Below are positions 9,500 through 21,984 of a stretch of 64,000 nt of DNA, piece by piece. The notes beneath the pieces are model-generated. The model was not told where the DNA came from and made no database searches. It saw only the letters and a program-made list of their open reading frames with translations. Position numbers and translations under genes: made by a program. The stretch spans positions 1 through 64,000 of the forward strand of contig JAVTVY010051708.1 in NCBI GenBank assembly GCA_036873755.1, in the 5' to 3' direction. Within the stretch, counting starts at the first letter, position 1, and every line of letters begins with the position of its first letter. The stretch comes from Hanleya hanleyi. Its lineage: Eukaryota > Mollusca > Polyplacophora > Lepidopleurida > Hanleyidae.

Positions 9500-11460
9500 C
9501 TACCCCACAAAAGCTTCACTATGACACCTCCAACGACCCATAGTGGCCCATATCGGCCTCAAAATTTCTAGTTCCATACTACGGTGTGTCTGCGCATGCG
9601 CGGAAATACGATATTCCTAACACCCTTCCACCCAGGCGGATGCTCCCTCACGTATTCATCACACTGATACCTCACTTGACTCAATCAGACCATTAGTGGC
9701 CCACCTAGACCCCAAAACGTCTATTTCTACCCCTTTTGCCACAATTCCCTGTCTGCGCATGCGCAGAATGTTGAAAACGGACGAAACTCTAGGCCAGGCA
9801 GAGGCTCCCTCACGTATCCTTCACAACGATACATCACTCGACTCCATCGGCCCATTAGTGGCTCACCTAGATCCCAAAACGTCTATTTCCATACCCATTT
9901 CCCACAATTCCCTGTCTGCGCATGCGCAGAATGTCAAACACGGATGACACACTAGTCCAGGGGGATGCTGCCTCATGACTGCTTTACATGGATACCTCAC
10001 TCAACTCCACTGGACCATTAGTGGTCAACCTAGACCCCAAAACATCTATTTCCATACACTTGGTCTACTGCGCATGCGCAGAATGACGTCAGCTTTACGT
10101 CATACTAGTCCAGGCGGGTGCCCCCTCACGCATCCTTTACAACGATACCTCACTCGACCCAATCGGCCCACTAGGGGCTTACCTAGATCCCAAAACGTCT
10201 ATTTCCATACCCTTTTCCCACAATTCCCTGTCTGCGCATGCGTAGAATGTTAAACATGAACCAGACACTAGTCCAGGCGGATGTCCCCTCATGTGTGCTT
10301 CACACTGATACCTTACTCGACCTCATCGGACGATTAAGGGCCCACCTCGACCGCAAAATGTCTATCTCCATACCCTTTTCCCATAATTCCCTGTCTGCGC
10401 ATGCGCAGACTGGTGTCAACGGCCGAGACACTAGTACAGGCGGATGCCCCCTCATGTGTGCTTCACACTGATACCTTACTCGACCTCATCGGACGATTAG
10501 GGGCCCGCCTCGACCGCAAAATGTCTATCTCCATGCCCTTTTCCCACAATTCCCTGTCTGCGCATGCGCAGAATGGCGACAACGCCCGAGACACTAGTAC
10601 AGGCGGATGCCCCCTCATGTATGCTTCACACCGATACCTCACTCGACCCAATCGGTCCACTAGGGGCTTACCTAGATCCCAAAACGTCTATCTCCATACC
10701 CTTTTCCCATAATTCCCTGTCTGCGCATGCGCAGACTGGTGTCAACGGCCGAGACATTAGTACAGGCGGATTCCCCTCATGTGTGCTGCACACTGATACC
10801 TCACTCGACCCAATCAGCCCACTAGGGGCTTACCTAGATCCCAAAACGTCTATTTCTATACCCTTTTCCCACAATTCCCTGTCTGCGCATGCGCAGAATG
10901 GTGACCATGCCCGAGCCACTAGTCCAGGGGGATGCCCCCTCATGTGTGCTTCACATGGATACCTCATACGACTCCATAGGACCATTAGTGGCTCCCCTAG
11001 ATCCCAAAACGTCTATTTCCATACCCTTTTCCCACAATTCCCTGTTTGCGCATGCGCAGATTGATGACAACGCCCGAACCACTAGTCCAGTCAGATGCCC
11101 CCTCATGTGTGCTTCACATTAATACCTCACTGAACTCAATCGGCCCAACAGTGGCTCCCCTAGATCCCAAAACGTCTCTTTCCATACCCTTTGGCCACCG
11201 CGCATGCGCAGAATGACGCTATTTCAACCCCACACCCAGCCCATCAGATGCCCCCTCACATAAGCTTCACTTTGATACCTCAATCGACCCAATCGGATCA
11301 TTAGTGGCTCCCCTAGCTCCAAAACGTCTATTTCCGTACCTTTGGGCCACCGCGCATGCGCAGAATGCCGCTATTTCAACCCCACTCCCAGCCCATCAGA
11401 TGCCCCCTCACCTAAGCTTCACTTTGATACCTCACTCGACCCAATCGGACCATTTTATCT
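9500..11460 (+). repeat. Array of twelve ~165-bp units with NRF1-type palindromes (E2 right side)
   Basis: TGCGCATGCGCA or a one-base variant recurs roughly every 160-170 bp from about 9592 to 11350. Every unit has the order: palindrome, agaatg, an actagtccaggcggatg-type block, cttcacac/atggatacctcactcgac, and aaaacgtctatttccatac. Frames across the array are open only because the period is near a multiple of 3. Confidence 0.9.
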
Positions 11461-11703
11461 AGGGACTACTTTTTCTCCGTGGAAGCTTTTTGCCGCGACC
11501 GCATTACCGCCAGACATGACCTCATCACCGCGGAGGAATACAAAGGTTAACCGAACTATAGTCGTCAACACTTGGCACACAGCCAAGGCTGATGCAATCC
11601 ATGACATGTCAGTACATGCCCTGATCACGTGATCGCCACATGACCGCCACAAGTTTAAGTGCAAAGGGGTCAATACGACTTTAAATGCTTGAAGACTACT
11701 ACT
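10165..11703 (+). repeat. E2 right terminal inverted repeat
   Basis: Inverted counterpart of 4864-5936. It is longer because one extra array unit (about 11215-11400) and further units are present. It ends GAAGACTACTACT at 11703. Confidence 0.85.
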
Positions 11704-11709
11704 ATTTTA
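11704..11709 (+). repeat. 6-bp target-site duplication, right flank of E2 (atttta)
   Basis: Identical to 4858-4863. Confidence 0.85.
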
Positions 11710-13704
11710 TTATAGAACATAATATCATGCTGACGCCATTGAAAAATGTTAACCGCTTCTCTCTTGTACAAAACCATTTTGGGTTTTTATTATTTTTATT
11801 TAATACACATTTGGAATTGGTGCTAACTGTCATACGAATTAGAAATTTCGAGTGAGTGAACAGGGTTTAACGTCGCTTTCAACAATTTTTCTAGAAATTT
11901 CGATTGTTGACGTGGATATTCTTTCATGGACGACGGCTAAATATTGAATGTCAGATCAGACGCTTGCTATCCTATATTCGCGAAGTAAATCTTTTCAATA
12001 CCTGTATATATTTTCTGTTTTATCTGTCATTTGGCAGAGTTTCGGGTTGACTTTTTGACTTGAATTTCTTTAAGCTGACGAACCTTCATCATAGGGCGTC
12101 CAGCGCAATGAACACATCTTCCGTGTGCTCATTTTATTTTTTAGATTTGTTCAGTATTTCACTGAGGTTTCTATCCTGCATGTTTCCATATTTTTCAGTC
12201 TTGTAATAATTACCCAGTATTTTCCAAAAGTACCAGTTATACAAATCAGAATTGTTTGGTAAGTAGTAAAAATCCGCATACGCCGTGTCTTTACTGACAT
12301 TTTTCGGCTTTCTCGTTTTTATTGAGAAACTTTGTCTGAGCTTCACCTGGACGACTGAAGGTGTGGCTCTTTGGGATAAGTTTACTACATCCTTATATAT
12401 CCGGACATGATGTCTCGCTAAATCCGACGCGTCTATCGAAGTTACCTCTGATAAAATACAGACGTCTAGTCCGTCAAAATTCTACTTTCCACAAAGAAAT
12501 ACAACACGGACTATATTGAAATCGAATTGTGACCTGATTTGCCGGAGCCTTATAGGAGGACGTGGTCGCTAACTGTATTACGGATCAACACTAATATAAA
12601 TGGCGTTTTACATTTCTTTTAGGAAGTCCATAAACAGGCTGATACAAGAAAAACCTTCAACGGGAATTATTCCATTGCGCGCTACTATTTTCTAGGCGTC
12701 CCATCACTACCTGGCTTACGGTCATATGTGAGAAAAATTAAATGCAACATAACAAGGCGGTGAAAAAGGATATCGTCGTACTGACAAGTCATAGGCCCCC
12801 ACAATCACTATTCTGATGAAGTCACTCGTTCCAATACCAGTAACAATTCCAATACCATCTGAGACGTCATATTCAGAGTGTGGCCTTCAATACGATACTC
12901 CACGTATCCTGCGTAATAAATGCGTGTTTGTGTCCGTCTCCAATTATGGGTTGAATAGATTGATCTCCGGTATATCATGTAAATGATGACTTAGTATCAT
13001 GCCAGTAGGAGAAGACCCAAAACTCGGTACCAGAATAGGCTCCAGTTGGTAGGTAACGACTTCATGTCAGAATATTATCAGCGTTAGGATATAACGAATC
13101 TGTACCTGTATATCACTCAATGGCGACTCAGTATGGGGAAACGATCACAGCTACATACAACGATTCAGTACCAGTTCATGATCACGTCTCCATAAGAGTG
13201 GTCAAAAGCACGAACGAATCAACTCTCTATATGGGATGTTCTTTATTGATGATGTAGATATATCGAATAAACATATGGTATACACATTTCCTCAGTTTAA
13301 GACTCTCACAGGTTACATGTATGCCGAGCAGTTGTAATAACGACCTATGCTGCCTACTGCCCGAATGATGGAACCCAGTAGCACTGCTTTATATACTACT
13401 AACATGCACACACATTCACTATATTCATGAGACTGTAAACTTCAAGGCTGTGTATAGCATTTCCAATTAACCCTGGAAGTCGTATATCCAATCACAATTG
13501 AAGACAGATAAGAAGCATACGTGTGATGGGAGATAGCTGCTGTATCACAGATTACCACAAATTATGTATATCCAAGATGTAATTTCCAGAAGTAATTCCC
13601 AATATAATTTGAATATGAAGTAATATTCCACAGTATAAATATCCCAGGTATTCCTTTAGGGCTTATTGGATGATACGTACACGGCTGTAGCCAGCCAGCT
13701 ATCT
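11710..13704. other. 2-kb interval without recognisable genes
   Basis: AT-rich, low repeat content, no motif-bearing frame. An open frame at 12134-12346 (minus) is Lys/Asn/Tyr-rich and matches nothing I recognise, so it is not called. Confidence 0.55.
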
Positions 13705-13713
13705 GCCATTACT
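13705..13713 (+). repeat. 9-bp target repeat gccattact, first of three
   Basis: The same 9-mer occurs at 16370-16378 and 19963-19971, bounding two LINE copies. Confidence 0.75.
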
Positions 13714-16369
13714 GTCTGTCTGTTTTTAATTTGGATGGCGCATTCAATTTAATACAATTATGTGCGCCAGATCGTTGCATTGAGTTTGATGTACAACATA
13801 AATATTGATTTTAAAATATCCTACGGAATTTTAATTATTAAAAAAAAAAAAATCATGTATAATAACCAAACTCCAAAGGCGTTATTTAGTGGCATGGAAA
13901 GATTAGAGACATAAAAGGAAGGGTATATATATATACGGACCAACAAACTTAATTTAATGATAATAAAATCCCAACGACCCTATCTATAAAAAATATAAAA
14001 CTGAGTTAAAAAGGCCAATATAGTACATGCATATTTTGTTTAACCTAAAACAAACTCATGGCTTTAGATATGAGTAGGTGGTGAGTAAAAATGAAATTTA
14101 ATATAATATCTCTACTCATTCCTGTGAACACCGTGAATGATGACCTCCACTGGTATCATCAGACACCAATGTCCGACCAGAACAAGCAGAGACATCATTT
14201 AAAACAAAACTCTTTAATTGAGCAGAAATATCATTATAATTTCTTAACCACAAATAAGAAAATATATGTTAAATTATTCTAGAATTTTATTATTCACAAC
14301 TTTTAATATGCATGTACTGTAAATTAACCAATATAATTATAAGTAATTCCACTGGGTGGAAGGGGAGTTAACAAATGTAATGTTAACTCTCCTAGACTAG
14401 AGAGTGAAATGTAAAACAGAATGATAAATCAATATAAATTAAAATCTACATGTTCGCAGCACAAACCTATAAATAGCCAAAAATACTTTATCACGGTTCT
14501 TTTGAGGTTTTAACATTGATTCCATGGTATGGTTAAATATACCAGCACAAATAAGTTCATTAAAAAAATTAAGTCTTTGATAATGAAATCGTTTACATGA
14601 AAGTAAATAATGGCTGATGCTTTCTTCCACATTGCACGCATCACACACTCCAGTGGGATGTAATTGACATCTATGAAGGTACGAATTCAAAGGAATATGA
14701 CCGACAAGAAGTCTAAAAACAAGTACTTCAGCCTTGCGATTAGGTAATTTCAAAGAGGCGCCTGTAACTAAAGGTTGGAATTGATAGTAAAAACGCCCCT
14801 TCTCTGAATTATCCCAGCATTCCTGCCATTTAGAATTGAAATGGGGATATATACAAGCCATGGCTTCATTTATTGTTAATCCCATATGTATATTAATATC
14901 TGGAAGTGTGGATGCGTGCTTAGCAAGAGAGTCCGCAAACTCATTCCCATATATACCGGAATGGCCCGGGACCCAGTCGAAATAAAGTATAATATTTTCA
15001 TAATTCGTTGTGGATACTAAATATAATATTTCATATAAAATACTTGAAGACCGGCTCCAAGCGAAATTAAGCATTGCTTGCAAAGAGCTAAGAGAGTCTG
15101 TAAAAATCACAGCTCTAGATATTCTTGTATCTCTAATAAAATTGAGTGACATTAAAATAGCTGTCAGCTCTGCTGTATATACACTCACATGATCATTAAT
15201 TCTAAAAGATTTAGAATATTTCAGTTCTGGTATACAAAATGCAGCACCCACCCTGCCAGTATCTGGACACTTGGAGGCATCTGTAAATACTTGCATATAT
15301 TCACTCCAGTTAGATTTGATATATTCTTTTGTATATCCAGTAATAATATGTGGTGGGTCAGATTTTTTAATTTGTGTATGTAATCCCATATATATGTGTG
15401 GTGTAGACAACAGCCAGGGTGGGTATCTCTGCACAAAATAATTTTGAATATGGAAAGCATCAGCATTTGTCTCCTCATACAGGATATTTGCTCTAATATT
15501 GAACGGATAGTAACGTTTAACGTTACTATCCAAAAATAAACTATCATACCACGAAGGTTCTAAAATATCACTAACAGAATTATTTATGGACTGTTTAATT
15601 TTCATAAAATATTTGAGGGTTCTTATCTGTCTTCTAATGGAGAGTGGTATTTCTGCACAAGCAACCTGTAAGGCATGCAAGGGCGTTGAACGTAGTGCGC
15701 CAGTGCATACTCGAAGAGCCTGACACTGTATAGAATCTAATTTGTTTTTTAATGAGGCACACGCAGAGTCGTATGCCTCGCAACAGTAGTCGAGGCGGGA
15801 TCTTATTAGACTCCGATACATCATTAATAATGTTTTTTTGTCAGCACCCCAACTATGTGAAGATACGCAACGCATAAGGTTGAGAGCTTTCTGACACTTC
15901 TTAATTAAAATATCAATATGTGTTTGCCATATGAGACATTTATCAAATGTAACCCCCAAATATTTAAATGAATCAGAACATTTTAACCTGGCACCATTGT
16001 AAACCAGTACAAGTGGTTCAGGCAAAACATTTTTTGTAAAAAGAACAGCCTCAGATTTGATTGGAGAAAACTTAAAACTCCATGTTTTCCCCCATTTCAG
16101 TATATCATCTAGAGCTTGTTGAATTTTTTCAACGCATAAGTTGAAATTTCGATGAGAAAACCAAATAGCTTTATCATCAGCAAACAAGGAGCGCTTAACT
16201 TTATTATCAAGACAGTCTGATAGGTCATTTATAGCGATATTAAATAAGGTAGGTGATAAAACACTTCCCTGAGGGACGCCATTCTGTACCGGAACAACTC
16301 GTGATATATCTTGTCCAATACGAACTTGAATGCGTCGGTTGGATAGGAAGCCCTTAATCCAACTGGAAT
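13714..16369 (-). mobile_element. LINE copy 1: non-LTR retrotransposon with RT and RNase H, 5'-truncated
   Basis: On the minus strand the copy starts inside the RT domain at 16369 and ends in a 3' UTR with a (GACA)-type tail next to gccattact. RT followed by RNase H in one frame, plus a C-terminal Cys/His motif, fits the I/Nimb group of non-LTR elements; the exact clade needs a tree. Confidence 0.8.
14439..16369 (-). pseudogene. RT-RNase H-zinc-knuckle ORF2 fragment (LINE copy 1)
   Basis: The frame is open from the truncation point (16369) to the stop at 14439, about 640 residues. In order it has RT motifs VPQGSVLSPTLFN and FADD (near 16176-16187), a thumb region, an RNase H domain with the acidic set TDASK, AELTAI, TDSLSS and GNEFAD, and a final CDAC-x-HYLLSC motif. 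The upstream RT fingers and the endonuclease are missing, so it is dead on arrival, but the remaining frame has no stop. Confidence 0.8.
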
Positions 16370-16378
16370 GCCATTACT
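16370..16378 (+). repeat. 9-bp target repeat gccattact, second of three
   Basis: Lies between the 5' end of LINE copy 1 and the 3' tail (cagt repeats) of LINE copy 2. Confidence 0.75.
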
Positions 16379-19300
16379 CAGTCAGTCAGTCAGTTTTGAA
16401 TTTGGATGGCGCATGCAATCCGTTAGGATTATGCGCGCCAGTGTCATTGCATTGAGTTGAAAAAATAAAACAGATTTTAAAAACACAATAAAAAGTGTTA
16501 AAAACGGTGTGTTAAAAACAACAATGGAGGAAATATATAAGGAAACTAGACAGATGTATGTATAAGAAAAGAAAATTATATATAATTGACTAGATATTAA
16601 TTTAAATATGCTATTAAAAAACAACATATAGAAAAACCGACTCCAAAGGCGTTATTTATAGACATAAACGGAAGGGGAAATAATCGTAACAACAACCATA
16701 ATACACCAACGACCCTATTTATAAAATAATATACAACTAAATTAAAAAAGGCCAATATGGTACATGCATATTTCGTTTTTGACTAACTTGATTTAACTCA
16801 ATATATAATTAAGATGAATAGGTGGATAATTCAAAACAATAATCGGTATGGTGAATAAACATCTATGCTCATCCTGATGAAGACCGTGCCCGATGACCTC
16901 GTAGTATCATCAGACACCAATGTCCAACCAGAACGAGCAAAGACGTTATTTAAAACAAAACTGTTCACCCCCTCCCCACCCATACGCATAGATAATGAAA
17001 TGGATAATTAAAAACAATAATTGATATAACATCCGTACTCCTACCGAAAAAATACCGCGAATGATGACCTACAAAAGTATCATCAAACACTAATATCCAA
17101 TTAGAAGGAGCATGGACATCTTAAAATGTGCTCTTTTAATTGAGCAAAGATAGTTTAAAACCACCAATAGGAAAGTATATATTAAATTGTTATTTAATAT
17201 TCCTCAGCTCATTTTTGAAAATTTAAAATTATATGCATGTACCATTAGAGTGACCTAGACTAGATACTACACTCTATAACAGAATGATAAAATCAATATA
17301 AAAACCTGCGGGTGTCTAGTATAACGGAATAGTTGCAAAACTTGCATTAAAATCTCTTAGAACGTATCATAAATCTAGACACTGCCGCAAACACTTTATC
17401 CCTATTTTTAGGGGGATTCAACATAGAATCAAAAGTTGGATTAAAATCACCAGCAAGTATAAGTTCGTCAAAAAGTAATTGACGTTGGTTTGTATACCGA
17501 GTACAATGAAGTAAAAAATGACTAATAGTCTCTTCGAGATCACATGAGTCACATAAACCATTATCGTGAATGTTACGTTTATGAAGATAAAAATTGAGTG
17601 GAATGTGACCAACTAAAAGTCGAAACATGAGTACTTCAGCCCAACGAGATTGTAAATTTAATATACCACCTTTTATAGAAGGTTGAAATCTATAATAAAA
17701 TCGACCTTTATCTGAATTATCCCAAAGATCTTGCCATAGCGAATTAAAATGGGGATATAAACAAGACATTGCTTCTGATAAGGTAAGACCGATATCAATT
17801 GACACAGGTCAATTGACCGTGCTTGGTTGGCAAGATGGTCTGCCAATTCATTGCCTTGTATTCCTGAATGCCCAGGTATCCATGCCAAGTAAACATTAAT
17901 ATTGTTTACTTGCATATCCGAGAGAATATGTAATATTTCATATATTATACCAGAGGACTGATTCCAAGTAAAATTGAGTAAGGCTTGTAAGGCACTTAAA
18001 GAGTCAGTTAAAATAACCGCTCTGGATATACGGACTTCTTTAATAAAATTAATAGCCATCAGAATGGCAATTACCTCACCAGTAAAAACTGACACATGAT
18101 CAGTAAGTCTGAATGATCTATTATATTTAAGTTCTGGAATACAGAACGCAGCTCCTACTTTACCACTGTCGGGACATTTAGAAGCATCAGTATAAACCTG
18201 GCAGTACTCGCTCCAGTTAGACTGGATATAATCGCGAGTACTACCAGTTACAATGTGTGGAGGATCAGATTTCTTGATTTGTTCACTTAAGTCAGTATAC
18301 ACCCTTGGTGTGTTTAAAAACCATGGGGGATAAAGGAGCCTGCATTGTCAAATCATCAGCACGAGTCTCCTGGCACAATTTTAATGAACGAATGCTAAAA
18401 GGTGCATAACGTCTAACGTTACTTTTTAGAAATAAATCATCGTACCAAGATGGCTCAGTGGCAACGCTAGCGGAATTTCCGATTTGAGATTTAAGTTTGA
18501 TGGAATATTTTAAAGTAGAAATCTGTCTCCTAAGAAATAAAGGCATTTCTTTACAAGCGATTTGCAAGGCTAATAAAGGGGTGGAACGAAGAGCTCCCGT
18601 GCATATCCGGAGAGCGTGACCTTGAATGGAATCAAGTTTTTGTTTTAATGACTTACATGCAGAGTCATATGCAATAGAGGAGTAGTCTAATCTTGATCTA
18701 ATTAGACTTCTATATAACATTAATAGGGTCTTTTTGTCAGCTCCCCACTTGTGAGAGGACACACACCTCATCAAGTTTATTGCCTTTTGACATCTTGATA
18801 CGAGTAAATCAATGTGTTTACCCCATGTTAAACGCTTATCAAAGGTGGCTCCTAAATACTTAAATGAGTCCGAGCACTTCAACCTGACATCATTATATAA
18901 CAATACAAGTGCTTCGGGGAGAAATCTTCTTGTAAATACTACAGATTCAGATTTTACTGGCGAAAACTTGAAGCCCCAAGTCTTCCCCCATTTCAATAAA
19001 TCATTCAGAGCTTGTTGAATGTGTTTTACACAAACTCCAAAATTACGAGAAGAGAACCATATAGCCTTGTCATCTGCATATAATGAGCATTTAATTTTGG
19101 GATTCAGGCATTCAGGAAGGTCATTAATTGCAATATTGAATAAAGTGGGTGATAAGACACTCCCCTGAGGGACCCCATTCTGAACAGGTACATCACGTGA
19201 CAGGGAGTTACCAATACGGACTTGTATAGATCTATTGGATAGGAAGGCTTTCAGCCAACCCAGCATTTTGCCCCCTATACCAATATTTTGTAACTTTATC

Positions 19301-19962
19301 AGTACCGGTACGCCCCTTCGCCATACCATGTCATATGCTTTCTCGATATCGAGAAATACACCCAATAAATATTCTTTATTAGTGATAGAGTTTTTAATAT
19401 TTGTTTCTAAAGTAACTATATGGTCAATAGTACTTCTATTTTTACGAAAACCGCTTTGGAACGGAGATAAAATATTATTCTTGTTCAGAAACCATACCAG
19501 TCTATTATTAATTAATTTCTCCATAAGTTTACATAAGTTGGAGGTAAGCGAAATGGGCCTATACGAAGTTGGACAAGAAGGGTCTTTACCAGGCTTAGCC
19601 AAGGGAGTAACTATAGCCTTCGTCCATGCCCTAGGTAAAGTCATACGAGACCATATCGTATTGAATAATAACAAAATCACATTAAGAGCGGATTCAGGCA
19701 TATGCTTATAAAAGGTGTACCCAATACCATCTTCCCCAGGTGTACTTTGGTAGAATGTAATGCCTGTTTTAATTCAAGTAAGGTAAAATCCGTATTTATA
19801 GGCATATCATCAAATACGATGTTATTAAAAAGAGAGTCAGTGTCCTCTTCAATAATAAAATCAGGGTCATAATTATCGCAGCTACTAACGTAAGCAAAAT
19901 TATCTACCAACACTTCAGATTTATCTTCGTTGGAGACATAAGAATTATCACCCTGAGATAAA
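16379..19962 (-). mobile_element. LINE copy 2: related RT/RNase H element, 5'-truncated
   Basis: Same family as copy 1 (shared 3' sequence ttggatggcgca, shared 3' UTR around 13850-14220 and 16630-17170). The 3' UTR of copy 2 contains an internal duplication (gatgacct...tatcat block twice). It ends in (CAGT)n and starts in the linker before the RT domain. Confidence 0.8.
17347..19962 (-). pseudogene. RT-RNase H ORF2 of LINE copy 2, frameshifted
   Basis: Segments in three frames: 19677-19962 (linker ahead of RT), 18292-19701 (RT with YRPISL, FLDIEKAYD, VPQGSVLSPTLFN and YADD at 19069-19080), 17673-18302 (RNase H: TDASK, GEVIAI, TDSLSA, GNELAD) and 17347-17805 (CDSCDLEETISHFLLHC zinc motif). 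Frame changes lie near 19690, 18297 and 17700-17800. The product is not expressible as one chain. Confidence 0.8.
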
Positions 19963-19971
19963 GCCATTACT
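19963..19971 (+). repeat. 9-bp target repeat gccattact, third of three
   Basis: Followed by gggttcttgctc, which would have continued the empty target from 13704. Confidence 0.75.
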
Positions 19972-20669
19972 GGGTTCTTGCTCTACTTTTATAGGCTCCG
20001 GTTGGATTACCACGTGATATGATCAGCCAATCAGAATGACGGAAATGGCCCTATCTCGAAAGGCTGGGCGAAATTAGAAACAGTGATAACGAATTATAAC
20101 TGTAAATTTAGTTAATCAACATTTGTACAAGAGATTTCCATAGCTAATAGTATATAAAGAATTTATTGAATTGGTTATAACTGCTCTAGTTTGCTAGAAA
20201 CGATCTTCTAATTTTGCCACAAAAACTAGTCCAGGCATGACATTTACGATCCTCACGCCACAGATTTCGGGGGTCACTTCACATGGCAAAATTCCTATAG
20301 CTCACACAATAATCCAGCAAGTGCCAGTAACCATGAACAACTGCAGAAGTATTTAAAAAGCATGGAAATAATGTTTTTGATAACAGATTGTCAACTCGCA
20401 GTCAGAATTGTCCGGAACCAAAGTCAAATTGACCACGGACAAAATCTACAGCAATCGGGTTACCAGTGGTGTTGGCGAAGGCAAAGCTCATTACGAAAAA
20501 TAGTTCCAAGTGAAACTTTAGTCCACGACTGAATAGCCACGCAATATAACGTAATTATTTTCAGAACTCTTAATTGAGAATACAAGAATAACTAATTTCC
20601 ATCGAATTCTTCAGGATGGCATAAATTTATGAATGTTAGTTTGACCCAGTTTCCTTCGCTAAACACAAC
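19972..20669. other. Interval without recognisable features
   Basis: Nothing beyond AT-rich sequence. A promoter for the exon starting at 20670 could lie here, but no box stands out. Confidence 0.5.
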
Positions 20670-20814
20670 ATGGCCGCCCCGAGTAGCGGGCCAGAAAAAC
20701 ACAGTACTGACACCTCGCAAATGTTGTGTCAGACGATTACAATTCACAATGGATTTACGCTATGGCGATATATAAAATGCAGACAATGCCCGGAAACTCC
20801 AGTCTCTGTCCCAG
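20670..20814 (+). CDS. Candidate host first exon (48 codons plus 1 nt)
   Basis: An ATG in good context (caacATGGCC) opens a 145-nt frame beginning MAAPSSGPEK and ending ...CPETPVSVP, directly at a strong donor CCAG|GTAAGT (20813-20820). The exon contains a possible CxxC (KCRQCPE). It is too short for ordinary frame searches because the intron brings a stop within three codons. Function is unrecognised, and downstream exons were not found. The call rests on start context and donor only. Confidence 0.4.
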
Positions 20815-21807
20815 GTAAGTAAATCCCGTCGAAAGTACCTCAACATAAGCTTATTCAGGGTTGTCACACACGTTGGCCACTCCTGGTTTGGGATGCTCTG
20901 ACACAAAACATTCCGGCTCATAAATTCCATTTATTCAGCGAATTCAAGTTAAAATATATAACAACACATAGGCTCCTCCCTGTATGGGACGCCTAGTCCA
21001 TATGGTAAGTCCCAAATCCAGAATCACAGTGAAATAACTGGGACAACGATCGGTAAACTTCGCACCAGTGAAAATATTTACACACAAAAAAATAAAGCCA
21101 TATAGGTCCACGTATATCACACCTGTGATATAGGATATAAAATCCTACCCTAAGCATCCCGACAGGCTCCATTAGCGAATGTGCATGCGTGCCGACGACA
21201 TCACTGGTGAACCTGCTGCCACGGCCTGGACAGGACCCTAGGCATCCCCTTACTAATTCTCAGCCCTCCCAACAATACATAGCGCGAGAGCATGCGCGTG
21301 TTGATATCACTGATCAATGTGACACCTCCTCTTCATACACATCCCTGAACAGAGTACAAGCTTCAATATGATGCCTCATATATCTACATTCACTCCAGCC
21401 ACCCTTTCTATACCCACAACACCGCTTATCGCGTGTTTCTGCGCGCTGGTCCACTTGATAATTGTTTGTCGACACCACTCAGTGGTAGCCTACTCGGCAG
21501 CATGCGAGCGTTCCATTTAACCCCACTCGTCGACATCTACATGTACATTGTTTCAAACCTCCCCTAGTCTTCCCACCATTACCTTTCGCATGTGAAGGAG
21601 CGCGGTGACTTCGCCAGTTCACGTGATAACGCGGTAAGGACACCAGCCAGTCGTATTAAACAGCGTGTGTAACACCTCTACATTGAATCAAACCACCACC
21701 CTTCATTCATCTTCAAGGCAAGTATGCACCCTTGATACTCTAGTTCAAAGTAGCAACGTATCTAGTAAAAACGTTTTTTTATGCTAGAAAAACAGGTAAG
21801 TACTCAC
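20815..21807. other. Interval without a supported gene
   Basis: A weak 60-codon open frame at 21189-21371 has no motif support. Otherwise nothing is recognised. Confidence 0.5.
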
Positions 21808-21984
21808 TGTGTTGACAGAGGAAATAATTTTCTTCCTCACAGTCCCGTTTTTCCCAGTATCCCGAATCACCGTCTAAGGCTGGAAAATGATACCATAACG
21901 CACACCGTCTCTTACGGGAAAAGAATGTCCATATGTCATCTAGGGTCGCCAACCAGTTCCAATCAGTAAACCGAACTGGTTCGC
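21808..21984 (-). CDS. C-type lectin-like domain exon (C-terminal half)
   Basis: The 177-nt exon sits between an acceptor (tctatttatttAG, minus strand) and a donor ACA|GTGAGT, both in phase 1. Its translation has the end of a C-type lectin fold: GEPVRFTDWNW, a Cys (RRCALWY), GYWEKRDCEEENYFLC with the WND-like region and the two last disulfide cysteines. The Ca-binding EPN/QPD motif is represented only by GEPV, so sugar specificity cannot be read. The N-terminal half of the domain was not found on the minus strand nearby, so the exon may be isolated or its partners lie across long introns. Confidence 0.6.

Larger units (their letters stand above)
4864..11703 (+). mobile_element. E2: 6.8-kb element with long TIRs, AGTAGT...ACTACT ends and 6-bp TSD
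   Basis: The two ends match inward almost perfectly: the first ~100 bp of the left end and the reverse complement of the right end differ at about one position. They are flanked by identical atttta. Terminal AG, long TIRs and 6-bp duplications are the described features of Polinton/Maverick elements. No polymerase B, retroviral-type integrase, packaging ATPase or capsid frame is visible inside. The interior holds a C2H2 remnant, a family C gene, a broken family A gene, two 3' cassettes and a tRNA-Leu gene. I infer a non-autonomous Polinton relative, presumably mobilised in trans. Confidence 0.8.

Noticed and set aside
9500..11460. CRISPR-like regular repeats
   Set aside because: Units are ~165 bp, contiguous and without unique spacers; the context is eukaryotic.
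21189..21371. 60-codon frame upstream of the lectin exon
   Set aside because: No motif, weak context, opposite strand to the lectin exon.
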